Positions 11,239 through 22,984 of a stretch of 64,000 nucleotides of DNA are shown piece by piece; positions within the stretch are counted from its first letter, which is position 1, and each line of letters begins with the position of its first letter. Both the position numbers and the translations under genes were made by a program. Source of the DNA: Pogonophryne albipinna (lineage: Eukaryota > Chordata > Actinopteri > Perciformes > Artedidraconidae); the NCBI GenBank assembly GCA_028583405.1, contig CM053248.1:21941139-22005138 (forward strand). Reading direction: 5' to 3'. Below the pieces are notes generated by a model that had not been told where the DNA came from, made no database searches, and was given only the letters and a program-made list of their open reading frames with translations.

Positions 11239-13000
11239 TATGTGACGCTCGAATCAGAGCTCTATGTCTGTTTTAGACTGGGTGTGGGAATCCAGATATT
11301 CTGCGGACAGTGCATGAGACGCTAGGTTTGTTTTTGTTGGAGATGGCGAACACAACGGCAACTGGACAGCAGTATCAGTGAAATTAGCCTTTTGTTTAGA
11401 TACAGCAGGATGTGTTGAATAAAACTTGAGTTTAAATACAGCATATGTGTTAGATTAGACTTCACTTTAGCTAAGGGGGCTCTCGGTTTAGTCTTTCTGG
11501 GATTCGATGCGTTGATCGAAATGGAGGTTATTGTCTGTTGTGACATGAATGGAAGAGGTCCAGTGCGTGGTGTCTTAATGATGAGGCCTTTTCTCCATCT
11601 ACCTGCAGCTGTAGCCAATTATCAGTGCAACGTTCTGTACTTGAGTTGCATCTTTTTTGCATCCAAAACATATGATCAACTTCAAAACATGACTCATCGT
11701 TTTATCTCCCTCTTATCGAAGCATTGTCTGACAGTCTGGTGTGAATATTTCAACCTGCTTTCAATGCAAATCCACTTGTTTCAAGATTTTTCCTCAGATC
11801 ATCCTTTTTATTATTTAAGTGCTGCTTTGTTCTTTGGTGTTTCAAAGCATTGCATTTGTTTTCATGGCCTTTCGCAGAGGAACCACTCTTGACACTATGG
11901 ATGTCATAGAAAACAGGTGCAGACATATCCAAACTGCTTCACTGATTTGAAATGAGCTCTGTAAACTGTAAAATAAAGAAAATAATTTGACAAAAATAGA
12001 ATTAAAACCATTACTAAGTCATTAACCGTGCAGGACATCCACAAGGGTAAGTGTCATATTACCAATAATGCATCAACACTTCAACCTGATCATACATTAA
12101 TCATACAGCAATATATTTTAACTGGCTTGTGTTCTATTACACCCATACACCCATAACATATTGAAACCAGGGAACCGGGAGTACTTTATATACATAGATG
12201 TGAATGTAGATCTGAAATAATAAGATATCATCTAAATCTACTGATTCTAATTGAATATTATAAAGAAAGGTATACTCCCCTCGGGATGGGCACGTGGATG
12301 TCTCCTCCAGAATGCAAAATGTTAAGGAACAGCAATGATTATAGATATAATATATTTAGATTTTTTTCCAAACAAGTTGATGTTAATTTATTTATAGAAG
12401 AAAAAGCATATTGAAGAATAAAGTCATGTCTTGATTGTTGACTTAAATGTAATAATGAGCCACACACTCATGTGGCTCACACACACTGAGATAAATATCT
12501 GTGCATCCTCACATCAATACATTTAACTTTCAATGAATCTGCAATTGCTCAAAGCACATTATGCATTGGTTTCTTACCACCATGCATTTACGTAATCCAA
12601 GCAAATCTTACACTAACCATGGATCGTGCTTTCTTGACTCTGTTCCAGTATAATCATGAACCGCAGGTTTGGGAAGTTTGCCTGTGGCTGGTTTCACTGC
12701 ACCACAAAAACCCTGGTCCTTTCATGAAGTTGCAAAAGCCAAAGACCGCGGAATTTAATTTTCACGGCTCTAAGCTAAACTGTTAAACCAGAAAGTAGGG
12801 TTTGAGCGGGGAAAGATTTCTTGATTAATGAGCAAGAAACCTTTGGATCAAGTACATATTAAAAGCTTTGGCAATGTGTTAATAGCAATTGAAAGTGTAA
12901 TCAATTACTAAACACACTTTTAGTGGTTTGAATCTTTCCAAGAAACCACACTTTAATAGTGGCAAAAATCATTGCAAAAATAGTCCTGCTTGATCTACAT

Positions 13001-13358
13001 CAGTGCTTCTCAAAGTGTGGTCTGAGGACCACTGGTGGTCCGTGAGCGCCCCCTAGTGGTCCGTGAGTATATTGGTAACATTTCACATTTTAAATAAATA
13101 AATTCATTTCAGTTTTCCGCACTCTCGCGGGAATATCTCCGCAATGGAGCGAGCTTAAGTTTCACTTTCGATTGCATGAGATAGCCCAGCGCAACACCTT
13201 CATCACACATGTTGCCACTTGTTTGTACCATTTTCAGGTGATTTGTAATCTGTTCTAGAAAAACGATGTGTTTTTTGATATTTGTGGAGTTAGGTGGTCC
13301 GCGAGTGTTTTTTTATTGCTTAAGTGGTCCTTGGTATGAAAAAGTTTGAGAAACACTG
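13001..13358. mobile_element. hAT MITE with perfect 8-bp duplication
   Basis: Begins CAGTGCTTCTCAAAGTGTGG and ends AAAGTTTGAGAAACACTG, inverted copies of one another. The flanking 8 bases ATCTACAT are identical on both sides (12993-13000 and 13359-13366), as left by hAT transposases. The interior repeats GTGGTCCGTGAG-type words and has no coding frame. Same terminus type as the fragment at 1012. Confidence 0.9.
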
Positions 13359-13422
13359 ATCTACATAATACGATTACGTTGCATGACCTGCATGTATCTC
13401 TTTCACGAAACAAAATATTCAA

Positions 13423-13876
13423 AGAGGCCCTATTATGCTTTTATGGGTTTATTCTGTCCAGTAGTGTGTTATATAGGTCTTTGTGCATGTAAATGGTCTG
13501 CAAAGGCTATATCCCTTTGTTTCCTCTCCAACTACACCCCCCCCCCCTGCCTGAAACGCCTCCGTTAGACTCCTTAGTTTACTTATGTAACATAGTGACA
13601 TCACTATGGAACACTACCAATTTGATTGGTAAGCGCCCCAACACATTGTACGTGATAGCCTAAGGGGCGGGACATCTCTAATTGGTTGACTAAGCTGCCA
13701 GCTAACCAATCAGAGCAGACTGGGCTCTGGTTTCAGACAGAGGGTGAAAAGAGGTGCTGCAGCACAGGCAGTATGAGAAAAATAAAGAGCTTTTTGAACA
13801 TTAAACCATGGAGACATGTCGCAGTAGAGACACTACATACAAATAGGAACCTGAAATTGAGCAAAAAAAGGCCCCT
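13423..13876 (+). mobile_element. TTAA MITE family A, copy 1
   Basis: Left end AGAGGCCCTATTATGC, right end GGCCCCT. The flanking four bases are TCAA and TTGA, each one change from TTAA. The interior carries the family's recognisable blocks: AACACATTGTACGTGATAG, a GGGGCGGGA box, CAGACTGGGCTCTGGTTTCA and a block ending in GAACATTAAA. At least six further copies or fragments lie in this window. Open frames at 13383-13915 fall inside it and are not genes. Confidence 0.8.
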
Positions 13877-15699
13877 TTGAAAAGTCTTGCTTGATCTAGT
13901 GGCAAAATGATTCAAAAAGTAATTTCATGATGCATTATTAATGATAATACTTTAGCACATACAGTATATCAAACTATTACTATTTAACTATTTATTATAT
14001 GGTTACATTTGGCTTTTTCTGTTGACAATACTCCATTCAACCTCATGATAATTTTGAAGCCATGATTTATGTAATTTAAATTCCTTCATCATGGTTTTAT
14101 ACATTTTTCTATGATGTGCGTGTTCTTCAACCGCAGAAAATACCGCTCGCTGATTGAATAGTAGTTTGTGTGATGCTCGTTTACATCCTGCCTGTCGATC
14201 AGCTGCTGAGCTTTAATAACCGCAGCACAGTGTGTCAGTGTGCCCTGATACCTGCGCAGGACTCACTGAGCGTGTAACAGACGCAGCGAGCCATCAGGAG
14301 CTCCTCTTTACAATCTGGGCCAGTGTAGCTTTCTGCTCAATGTGACCAGACCCCGCTGCTGGTATTTCACATTTCATGCTGCCGTGGCCATGAGCTATGA
14401 ATGCCTTTTTATTTTTTACACTCCAGAGCGACACTTTTAATAACAACACAAAAAAAAGTCAGGAATTTCAATTATTTAGACTTCTTCTTTAAGTTCCATC
14501 TTTATGTTTACCGTTTCCGATGCTGCATTATTGAGGCGGAATGTTTTATTTAAAGAGGGAAAGAAATGTTGGCTACAGTATATGGGTAATAGTAGCCGTC
14601 CTCAGGGAACAGGCCCGTACTCAAGGACAGCTACACCGACATGTAACCCAGATGAGGGTCAACTACTGTCGAGAAGCCCAGGAAAACTAAAGAAATTAAA
14701 TGTTTCAGCCTTTTGTGGTGTTTTTTGTCTCTTATGAAGTGGCACCGACAGAAGCTGCCAGCAGCGATCAGGGTTTCCACGCGGTACAATGCACACATTC
14801 AAGGGATGTTTTTACTTTTTCCCAGAGCAGTCACGAGAAATCAAGTGAAGGTCAAAGTGTGGATGAAAAATGTATCTGTTGTGCTGTCCTCTAAAATACC
14901 AGCAAATAGAGGTTATTCATCTCTGGTGTGTAAATGTATGATTTGCTTACATTGTTATTGTGCAGGGAACAAGCACAAACACACTGGAGACACAGCAGAT
15001 ACATGAACCCTCCCCTGTACTGTAGTTTTATAATTATGTGCATTATTTAAATGTGTTTCCCTCTCTGCACACATGATAAGTAGGCCGACTGCAACCAAAC
15101 TGAAATATTTTTTATTCAGCAGAAGAAGGCAAAGTAAGGAACTTCTGAGCCTACGTTTTATTAAATCTTTGTATCTGTAAACATGAAAGAGTGTTGAGAT
15201 TGCACACGACAAAGTGCTCCATATTAGGCGATGAGGGGTTGTTAATGCATGCATCCTCTGCTCAAGGGCACAGAGACCTTCAACTGGATTCAGCCGTCTT
15301 CATTGGCTGCACGTGAGGGAATACAAGTATATGCAACTTTTCTGCAGTAAAATGTCTTAAAACAACTATGTTTTATATTTAGATGATTTGTGTGTTTACA
15401 GTATCCAAAATGTTTTCCATCAGACCTAGATAAATAGGTCATTTGAGTCAAGATAACGGTACATACTGTATGGTTGCCTCTAATGGCATGTGCATCCCTC
15501 TTGTGTATGTGTTAGAGTTTTGGTTTTTATAATTTAACTTTTACATTTTAAGCAACATTTTTTACAAGTTACTATTACATCTAGGATGAATTTTAATTTC
15601 AAAATGCTTTATTCTGTGTTTCTTCTAGTTTGTTCACCTTATCCATCACAAGCAATGCAAGGAACCTCATTGGAGAAAGACATGTATCCCCTTTATTCT

Positions 15700-16315
15700 G
15701 TGTTTTTACAGTTTTTCATCAATTGGTCTACTTGTTTTGTTAAAAGGAGATTCTTCTGTGGATAATTTGTCTCCCAGTGAAATCATCCTCAACATTTGGA
15801 TCTCACGTATTCAGAGAAACAAGCTGAGCAAACATTCGTTGCCAGTCATGTCCCAGCCTCTCCGGGACATCTGCCTTCTGTCGAGCGGTGTCGGAAAAAC
15901 GCTGATTTGTTATGTAAAACTGCTTTACTCAGGGTTTTTTACCGCTTTTAATCAGTGGGTCCGTTTGCTTTGGAGAGGAGACATCTGCGGATAATTCGGC
16001 TCCCGGTAAAAACCTCCTGAACAATGAACACTGGGGGAATCTGACTGCGATGATGTCGATGATGGTGAAGAAATCATTCATCCCTTCTGCACTCAAACTT
16101 TTAAATTCTTGAAAAGGCTTTTAACTTGATTATTTATTTATTTATTATTGTGATGCTTTGAACTATTTATAGTGTAAATTGGAATTATCCACATCTGTGC
16201 TCCCGGGTGTATCTGTGTGTTTTCTTCTTGTATTTTCCTGCCTGTGTACATGACATAAGCTGCTGCTCATAACCAATTGCCCCTTGCGGGATTAATAAAG
16301 TTGTTGATTGATTGA
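15700..16315 (+). mobile_element. LINE-like 3' tail with internal duplication
   Basis: Ends GGGATTAATAAAGTTGTTGATTGATTG, the form of a jockey/L2-type 3' end with short TTGA-type repeats. Two related segments, one starting near 15703 and one near 15931, share the order TTTTTCATCAATTGG-like, GAGGAGACATCTGCGG-like, GGATAATT and CTCCCAGT-like blocks, indicating an approximately 228-bp tandem duplication that has diverged. No reverse transcriptase remains. Confidence 0.45.
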
Positions 16316-16488
16316 AGACAACAAATCCCATGAACCCACGATTCCTCACGAGACAAACTCCGTCTTTAGTTCTTTTTTAGGCAGCCCAGTCGAAATGTAC
16401 ATATTGTATGTTTAAGAGGCTATACAACCTGTATTTGACATGATGTTGTGGATTTTGTGACTCATTGATGTGTGTTGTGTCTCTGCAG

Positions 16489-16576
16489 GTGTGTGCCATC
16501 ATGAGCCTGCTGCCTTCAGGCTCTTTGGAGAATCTGACATGTGAAGCCCTGCTCATGCTGTCCGGGAATGTCTCAT
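16489..16576 (+). CDS. crhr1: CRH receptor, coding exon 2 (end of signal peptide, first ligand-domain cysteine)
   Basis: Acceptor CTCTGCAG at 16481-16488 and donor T|GTAGGT at 16577. The 88 bases read VCAIMSLLPSGSLENLTC then EALLMLSGNVS, leaving one base (phase 1). LENLTCEALLMLSGNVS lines up with the mammalian CRHR1 segment with CESLSLASNIS: a cysteine, then E-x-L, then an N-glycosylation site 9 residues on. This C is the first of six disulfide cysteines of the hormone-binding domain. Two sequons are present (NLT and NVS). Mammalian CRHR2 is less similar in this segment, which is one reason I favour CRHR1. Confidence 0.85.
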
Positions 16577-17231
16577 GTAGGTCGATGTTTACAACGACAG
16601 CAACTGTTACAAGCTTTTAAAACGGCCGGCAGTTACACCCTGCGTGTTTCAAGTTGCTCTACTGGTACTACTGGTGCTTCAATTGATTTTCAGTCTCTTC
16701 AGTTATACGACCACTAAATGCCAACTCTCCTTATGTTTATTGACAACATGTATTTTATATTATTCAGTAGTACAGTATGAGTTGTAACACTGAACCACAG
16801 TAAACACCCAGAGAGATATGCAAATCCAGTAATGATCTTCCTGTTTTTATTTGCCTCCTGGTTTCATACTCACAATGTTGGTATTATGCGGTCACATTGC
16901 TGTGTCATGACACAGCTAGGTGCCAATCTTCTGTCCTTTAATGTCTCTGTTAAAGTGAGAAATATCCAACACAGACCAAATGTCTGCATTCATAGCTTTG
17001 TTTTCAGTTCAATAACCCCTAAATATTTTGTTTACAATATTAAAAATACAGAAAACCCTCTCATTGGAGAAGCTTCAACCACAGTTTGCCATTTTTGATT
17101 TATGAAATGACTCAAAAGATGATTTTAAATACCTATCATAGTAGTTGAATAGTTTTTCTTGGAGTCAGTTGTTACAGTTGTAATTAAGTATCATAAGTTG
17201 GCACTGAAATAGAATCCGATTCTGCCGCTTG

Positions 17232-17261
17232 ATCAATCAATCAATCAATCAATCAATCAAT
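17232..17261. repeat. (ATCA)n microsatellite with repeat tail
   Basis: About seven ATCA units followed by TGTTTATTTATATAGCCCAA, a combination typical of the variable tail of a fish SINE or LINE in reverse orientation. The flanking repeat body can only be followed to about 17320. Confidence 0.7.
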
Positions 17262-17599
17262 GTTTATTTATATAGCCCAATATCACAAATGTTACATTTG
17301 TCTCAGTGGACTTCACAGTTTGTACAGAATATCAGAATGACAATACGACACCCTCAGTCCTTAGCTTGATAACATCTTCCTTGATCAGGTATTTCCAGAT
17401 TTAAATAAGGAGACTATCAATCTTTAGGATCTGTTTCATTTAGACAAAGGTCTTTATTAAACTCTACATTGAGCACATTTGTAGATGAAAGAAAAACAAG
17501 CTTCGGTGTCGATTGGCACTGGAATTGAGTGTAAAAAAAGAAAAGTAATAAAACAAAAAAAACGTCCTTCTGGTAAAGGCCAAAATATTTGAAACTTAA

Positions 17600-18893
17600 A
17601 GGGGACCTATCATGCAAAATGGACTCTTGTACATCTTTTATACATGAATATGTGTCCCCGGTGTGTCAGGGAACTCACCAAGTGTCAGAAAACACAACCC
17701 TCTCTCTTTTCCTCAATACCCAAATCTCTAAAAAAGGGGCTGTCACGGATCTGATACAGACTGATCCAGATTTGAATTATTTTCTACGTCACAAAAGGGA
17801 TGCTCCGCTTAGTGGTTAATTCTCCACCTATCAGGGGAATGAGAGGTTGGGCCACGGCCGGCCATTGCCGCTCGAAAGTGCTGGAGACGCTGTAGTATAT
17901 ATGCCAGGCCTGTAAGTGGCGCTGTAGTCTGCCACAAAAGCAGCGAAGAAGACTTCCCTTGCATGGTTGCCATGGTTGCCCTTCTGTTTATTCTCCGCTG
18001 TGGCTCTTTTTCTCCCTCCCAGAGGCAAGCTTTTGCGCCTCCTGCTTTAAAACAAATGAACAATGACTCTATATAATCATATGTAAGGGATAATGTGCAG
18101 CGACGCGGTCATTATGGGGAAACACCGACAGGCTGATCAGGAGCCCGACGCGAAGCGGAGGGATCTAGATTGGCATGAAGGTGTGCACATTATCCCGCTT
18201 ATTACATGGCCACATTCTCAACAAAGTAACGATATGACTCCCAATATGAATTGAAATGCTTTTATGGATTTAGAAAATGATTTTATTGATTTAAAAAATA
18301 GTTGTATGTATTGATTTAAATTGACATGCATCCGCTAAGAGAAATACTCCGTTATTACTGTTTGAACTAACGTAGCAACGGCAGGAACTGCTTCGATAGC
18401 GTTTTTGAGGAGCTTTTTGATTACAGATTTGAAAACATCGTTGCTTGCTTTAAAAGTAGCACAATTCATTATGTCAAACCTTGGAAAGTATCTAGATATC
18501 CCTGCCCTAATGCCAAAGTAACTGGCAACTGAATATGTGTCGCCGTTTGATGTCTATGTCTGGACCGCTGCGTAAAAAGGAGGGTTTCTGCCCCGTTACT
18601 TCTCTTCTTACTTCTATAAGAATAAAACACGGAGGAGGGAGATCTCTTTTTCTCCCCGCTGCAGCCCAGCAGCTGATCTCAGAGCACACTCCCCTCTCCT
18701 GCAGGTGGGCGTGGTTAGGTGCAGCTCACAGAATCAGCCCCCTGCAAAAACAGCGCTGTAAAGAGCAAATAGAGCGAAATGAGGCATGGCTAAAAGGATC
18801 TGTTTGGTATTTTGAAAAAAAAACTATATTTATATTCTTTATATAGGTATGGCCCTACAATATATTGTTCAAATATAGCATGATATGTCCCCT
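17600..18893 (+). mobile_element. TTAA MITE family B, long 1.29-kb copy
   Basis: TTAA at 17596-17599 and 18894-18897. Left end AGGGGACCTATCATGC and right end GCATGATATGTCCCCT are inverted with one mismatch in the first 16 bases. It carries about 600 bases more than the 665-bp copy at 4847, including a GC-richer block near 17820-18020 that recurs inverted at 25915-26050. No transposase motif seen; the frames at 17589-18063 and 18507-18846 are non-coding. Confidence 0.82.
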
Positions 18894-19727
18894 TTAAGCG
18901 TAAGCCAAGAGCTATTTTCTCAGTGACGAAAGCTCCTCCAAAACTATAGAAGATATAATTAAACCATTTTCACAGGCTGAGTCATAGTTATAAGATATAA
19001 AACTCCCATTAAGACGGCCAACAAGTCAAATATAAAACTGTGAAAGTATCCTGACTGGGATTATTGAAACGGAATTTTAATGTAATGGCATTTATTACCC
19101 AACACTGGTAATAAACGTCTTATTTCTTTTGCAAATTCTCCTTTTTAAAGCTCATTATTAAAAGAATAACAACTTGATTAATGGAGACATAATTGCTTGG
19201 CTTAAATAACAAGCAAAATCACAATCAGTTGGAGAAAAGTAATTCAGTAATAATTAGTCTTTGTCAAAAAAACATAAAACATGTCCTTTTAGGCATTCAA
19301 GCAAACCAATGTTGTGGTTTTGCTTGTGGGGGTGTTTCTAAAATCTAAATTTTGCTTTTGATTTATTTCTCACCACAAGCAGGTGTGAAAACATGCTTTT
19401 GCAAAATAATGTGAAAGCATGAGACTGAGGCGTCAACTTTGCCCCCAAGAACAATCCTTATTTCTGGATCTTTTTTTATCTAAGTCCTCTTGAGTTATTG
19501 CAGAATTAATAGCCTTCCCCCTAGGGGCATGTCTTCATACATATATGCTGCTACCGCCTTGATATTGCCCAGGGAAAGGTCTGTCACCAGTGTTTACCGT
19601 TGCCCTTTAATGCTCACCCTTTTGTAGCTGTTAAGCTGCATCTAATGAGACTTTCATAGCCCTCCTTTCAGTGTGCAAACAGAGATTGAGGTTATTGATG
19701 ATTCTCTTCTTCCATCTTGGGTTGCAG

Positions 19728-19787
19728 TACAGTCGCTGGCCGCCTCCTGGAACCAGACCTTGAGCAACGCCACAAGCCAGTGGAGCG
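19728..19787 (+). CDS. crhr1: CRH receptor, coding exon 3 (60-nt exon, extra glycosylated loop)
   Basis: Acceptor TTGGGTTGCAG and strong donor G|GTGAGT. With the leftover T of the previous exon it encodes LQSLAASWNQTLSNATSQWS plus the first base of the next glycine codon. Phase 1 at both ends and 60 bases long, so it can be skipped without a frameshift. It adds two sequons (NQT, NAT) between the first and second disulfide cysteines, giving about 36 intervening residues where mammalian CRHR1 has 13. Skipping would join T to GC and produce an unpaired cysteine codon (TGC). I have not seen this exon in mammalian CRHR1. Whether it is general in fish cannot be told from here. Confidence 0.8.
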
Positions 19788-20125
19788 GTGAGTGTGTGAA
19801 ACTGATTACCTACGCAGTTACTACAGTAAAAAGCACAATTGTTGTGTTCTACCGCACGAGGGAAACAAGTTTGATCTGAACTCGTATTATAAGTACTTAC
19901 ATCAAAGAGCTGAACAGGGCTTGAAATAGATTTGGCGACTCTCAGCAGGAGACCACGCTCAGGAGTAATCATTAAAATGTGTGCACACAAACGGCTTAAT
20001 CAGCTCCAGGATTTATTGCCAAGATCATTGGAGCATTGTCAGGATTTCACCATGGGCTGTATGTAGTCCCGAGCCATGTTAGGAATGCGTGTTTGTGTCT
20101 TTACATTTCTGTCCTCACGCTTCAG

Positions 20126-20251
20126 GCCCGGGGCCCTCCTGTGACACCTCCATCGATGGCATCGGCACCTGCTGGCCCCGAAGCAGCGCGGGCCAGATGG
20201 TATCACGACCCTGTCCCGAGTGGTTCTACGGTGTCAGATACAACACCACCA
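20126..20251 (+). CDS. crhr1: CRH receptor, coding exon 4 (core of hormone-binding domain)
   Basis: Acceptor CACGCTTCAG and donor A|GTAAGT. The 126 bases encode [20 protein letters not shown] then [21 protein letters not shown], phase 1 to phase 1. It holds cysteines two to four, the family-B1 aspartate and tryptophan (D-x-I-G-T-C-W-P) and one sequon (NTT). GTCWPRS and FYGVRYNTT are near-identical to mammalian CRHR1; PCPE is closer to CRHR2. Intron 3 before it is only 338 bases. This is the clearest exon for family identity. Confidence 0.95.
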
Positions 20252-20895
20252 GTAAGTCTTCATTGTCATCTCCTGCCAGAAAAACAGAAAAACAATAGAT
20301 TTAAAGTCAGATTTAATTAGACTTCACCCCCTTCCCCCCCTTTACTCGGCTTCCCCTTGGGCAAATCCTGTTTACACAATTGTTTATACGGAAATTAGCA
20401 TGAGCATACAAATTAGCAGGAGACACAGAATAAAAACAACATGTGTAAAGTAGGACTGCTGCGTATAATTCACAGTGAAGTGCGAGAAGAAAGAGTGTTG
20501 ATGCACCGAAGACAAGACAAGCGGTACACCCGCTGTGAGAGATGTGTGTGTCAGGGTCTAATAGAAAGCTGGTATTATGTTACAAAATAAAAGCGTAAAC
20601 CGCTGCCAACTGAGAAGCTTAAGCCTGTTAAAACGATCGGAACAGGAGAAAAACCTCTTTACTGGTGTTTATTCCTAACGTGAGCAGCACTAACATTCAA
20701 AATGACTTGTTGAAACATGATCTGATTCAAATAATACAATTATCGGACACATTTATGCGTGCAGTTTGTCTGTAAATATTTAATAAATCACCTTTTTAGA
20801 CTGTTTCTGCACCACAGTTTCTTCTAAGGTCAAACTCTTAAAGTACAACTGACATTGTGGTGAAAACAACTAGTTAGTTAAGTTTCTATTGTTAC

Positions 20896-21180
20896 CCCTG
20901 CTGAAAAAACCAGCTTGAACCAACTCCAGCCTAATATCTACCAGCCAGTAGATATTAGGCTGGAATGGTTGGCTGGTTTAGAGGGGTTTTGGACACTTCA
21001 GCTAAAGAAAATACCACACCAGCATAGTATACCTGCATAGTATACTGGTATGTTGGGCTGGTCACCAGCATCCATCGATCACCAGCTTATGTTTAATAAT
21101 AGTATTAAATATACCATGCTGGAAGGTTACCAGGATTCCAGGTGACCAGCATACATTGTTTAAATACTGGTATGATTATT
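20896..21180. mobile_element. MITE-like repeat rich in CCAGC words, with a perfect hairpin
   Basis: Many ACCAGC and GCTGGT words in both orientations, like the Angel-type elements of fish. Within it, 20926-20940 (CCAGCCTAATATCTA) and 20949-20963 (TAGATATTAGGCTGG) are perfect 15-base inverted repeats around an 8-base loop. No target duplication identified. Confidence 0.6.
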
Positions 21181-21532
21181 TAAACTAGAGAACATAAATA
21201 TATTACAAAGATTCATTGAGTCATGTATTCTTGTATCTAACAAAATACATACATTAGTATAGTGTTCATAACACTATTTCAATTCAATAAATAGCAATAA
21301 ATAGCTATAAAACACACAGTATAATGTTGTATAATACAATAATTATACAAATAACAACCAACCTGCAAATCAACCTATACATAAAAATAAATATATTATC
21401 TAAAACGGGTGCATTTGATTTAAAAATAAAAGTAATAAATAGAATTCAATATTTAAATGGTAACAAAAACAGTAACACTATGTATGATAAGAAAAAAGCA
21501 ACAAAGAAAGTGTTTTTCCTTGTTCATGTCCA

Positions 21533-22662
21533 TAGAGTGGCGAAGTCCCTCCCCTTCCGGGAGAGCTCCATGGGACCTTATTTCTAAAAAATTATGTATT
21601 GAAGTCAATGGAGAGAGAAAGATTATCTTTCGATCCCGTTTGAATTGTGCCACGAATTACACATATAATGTTTGTCAATTTAAAAGATAATTTTGCAAGT
21701 CAAAAAAATAAAAATGTGTCATAAAACTGTGAAGTAACACATTTGTTTGTGTGAAACACTTAATGAACTACATCTTTGGTCTCGCAGAACAACACACGCC
21801 ACCAAGATGGCCGTCACTACTGTCTTGTCAACAAAACGATTGACTACCCTCACTATCACCACAATGAAACACGTCCAGAAGAATGTCATGCAAAGCTGCC
21901 TGCCTGCCTTCCTTTGATTCTCTCTGAACTGCCTGGTCTTTTTAATGTTTAATGTCAACCATTTGTGCAGATAGCATGAAGTAGAAAAGATCGGCGATCG
22001 TCGATGCTAGCGTTAGCATTTCTCACCCGGGCTTAAATTGTGTATTATAGAATGATCACACCGGTGACAGTACTCTTCAAAGGGTTCACGAAATATGACG
22101 ACTACTCTTACTCTAACATTTTGGGTTACTTAATGTTACTTCATATTAAGGCTAATTAAAATGACAAGGCTGTAATGCTAACTAACGTGCTAGCTACTAG
22201 CTAGGTAGCTAACTTGATCCAGCCAGCCACTCCTGGTCCTTTCATCAGACGGGAAGCGAAAGAACGAGCAAGACCCATTGCTGGTATTGTAACAACCTGG
22301 TACTAAGCACACAGGCATCTTGTTAAAGTTATCTTATCTTAGCCAGCGCCATATAGATATATTCTATCTATATGGCGCTGATCTTAGCTATCTCTTAGTG
22401 GAGGAAAACAATTGTGACATCACTTACGCGACTGGGATTTGTAGTCTTTCTAGTTGCATATTTTTCATAGTCTTATATTTCAACAGTTTTACGACAAACT
22501 GTGACTTTTTTGACATGGAAATTATTTTTTAAGATTGACAAACATCATATGTGTAATTCATGGCACAATGCAAACGGGATCGAAAGATAAGTTTTCTCTC
22601 TCCATTGACTTCAATACATTATTTTTACGAAATAAGGTCCCATGGACCGGAAGTTACGGTGG
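21533..22662. mobile_element. DNA transposon remnant with ~150-bp inverted repeats
   Basis: The segment near 21540-21690 and that near 22505-22655 are inverted copies sharing GATCCCGTTTG-, GAAGTCAATGGAGAGAGAAA- and TCCATGGGACCTTATTTC-type blocks. About 800 bases lie between them without any transposase motif. The exact ends are uncertain (GTGGCGAAGTCCC on the left, GGTGGCCCTG on the right). A minisatellite begins about 17 bases beyond the right end. Confidence 0.7.
22344..22380. repeat. perfect 16-bp hairpin
   Basis: CAGCGCCATATAGATA and its exact inverse complement are separated by a 5-base loop. Inside the transposon remnant but not part of its terminal repeats. Confidence 0.9.
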
Positions 22663-22679
22663 CCCTGAAGTGCAAGACA

Positions 22680-22855
22680 CCACAGCATTTCACAAAACGC
22701 CACAGCATTTCACAAAACGCCACAGCATTTCACAAAACGCCACAGCATTTCAGAAAACACCACAGCATTTCACAAAACGCCACAGCATTTCAGAAAACAC
22801 AACAGCATTTCAGAAAACACAACAGCATTTCAGAAAACACCACAGCATTTCACAT
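22680..22855. repeat. 20-bp minisatellite, about 8.7 copies
   Basis: Unit CACAGCATTTCACAAAACGC with a variant CACAGCATTTCAGAAAACAC. Units follow head to tail with no spacers. Two overlapping open frames through it (starting 22535 and 22560) are artefacts of a period that is not a multiple of three. Confidence 0.97.
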
Positions 22856-22984
22856 TGGACGGAAAGGGTATTCCTTAGGGAGAACACTTCTTGTTTGTGA
22901 TCGGACAGAGCCAGCCATAGAAGCACTGCTGTGATTGGTTGTTTTTGCTGCCAGTCAAGAAATGACGCTTCGTGATTGGCCCAA

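Larger units (their letters stand above)
6715..16488 (+). other. intron 1 of the CRH receptor gene (9.8 kb)
   Basis: Bounded by GTAAGT at 6715 and CTCTGCAG at 16488. It holds a TG...CA element (9059-9425), a Tc1-like transposon (9835-11238), a hAT MITE (13001-13358), a TTAA MITE (13423-13876) and a LINE-like tail (15700-16315). Two degenerate related segments near 8230-8400 and 9000-9500 share CAAAGTCCAAGG and look like an ancient repeat split by the TG...CA element. In 6830-8200, 11240-12990 and 13880-15690 I see no gene or clear element. Confidence 0.7.
16577..19727 (+). other. intron 2 of the CRH receptor gene (3.15 kb)
   Basis: Donor GTAGGT, acceptor CTTGGGTTGCAG. It holds an ATCA microsatellite with a short interspersed-repeat tail (17232-17320) and one 1.29-kb TTAA MITE (17600-18893). 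In 16580-17220 and 18900-19720 I see AT-rich sequence with no recognisable element or gene. Confidence 0.75.

Noticed and set aside
19673..19879. 68-codon open frame as a separate gene
   Set aside because: It only contains the receptor exon 19728-19787 with flanking intron read through.
22680..22855. CRISPR-like array of short repeats
   Set aside because: Units are directly adjacent with no unique spacers, and the surroundings are vertebrate intron sequence.
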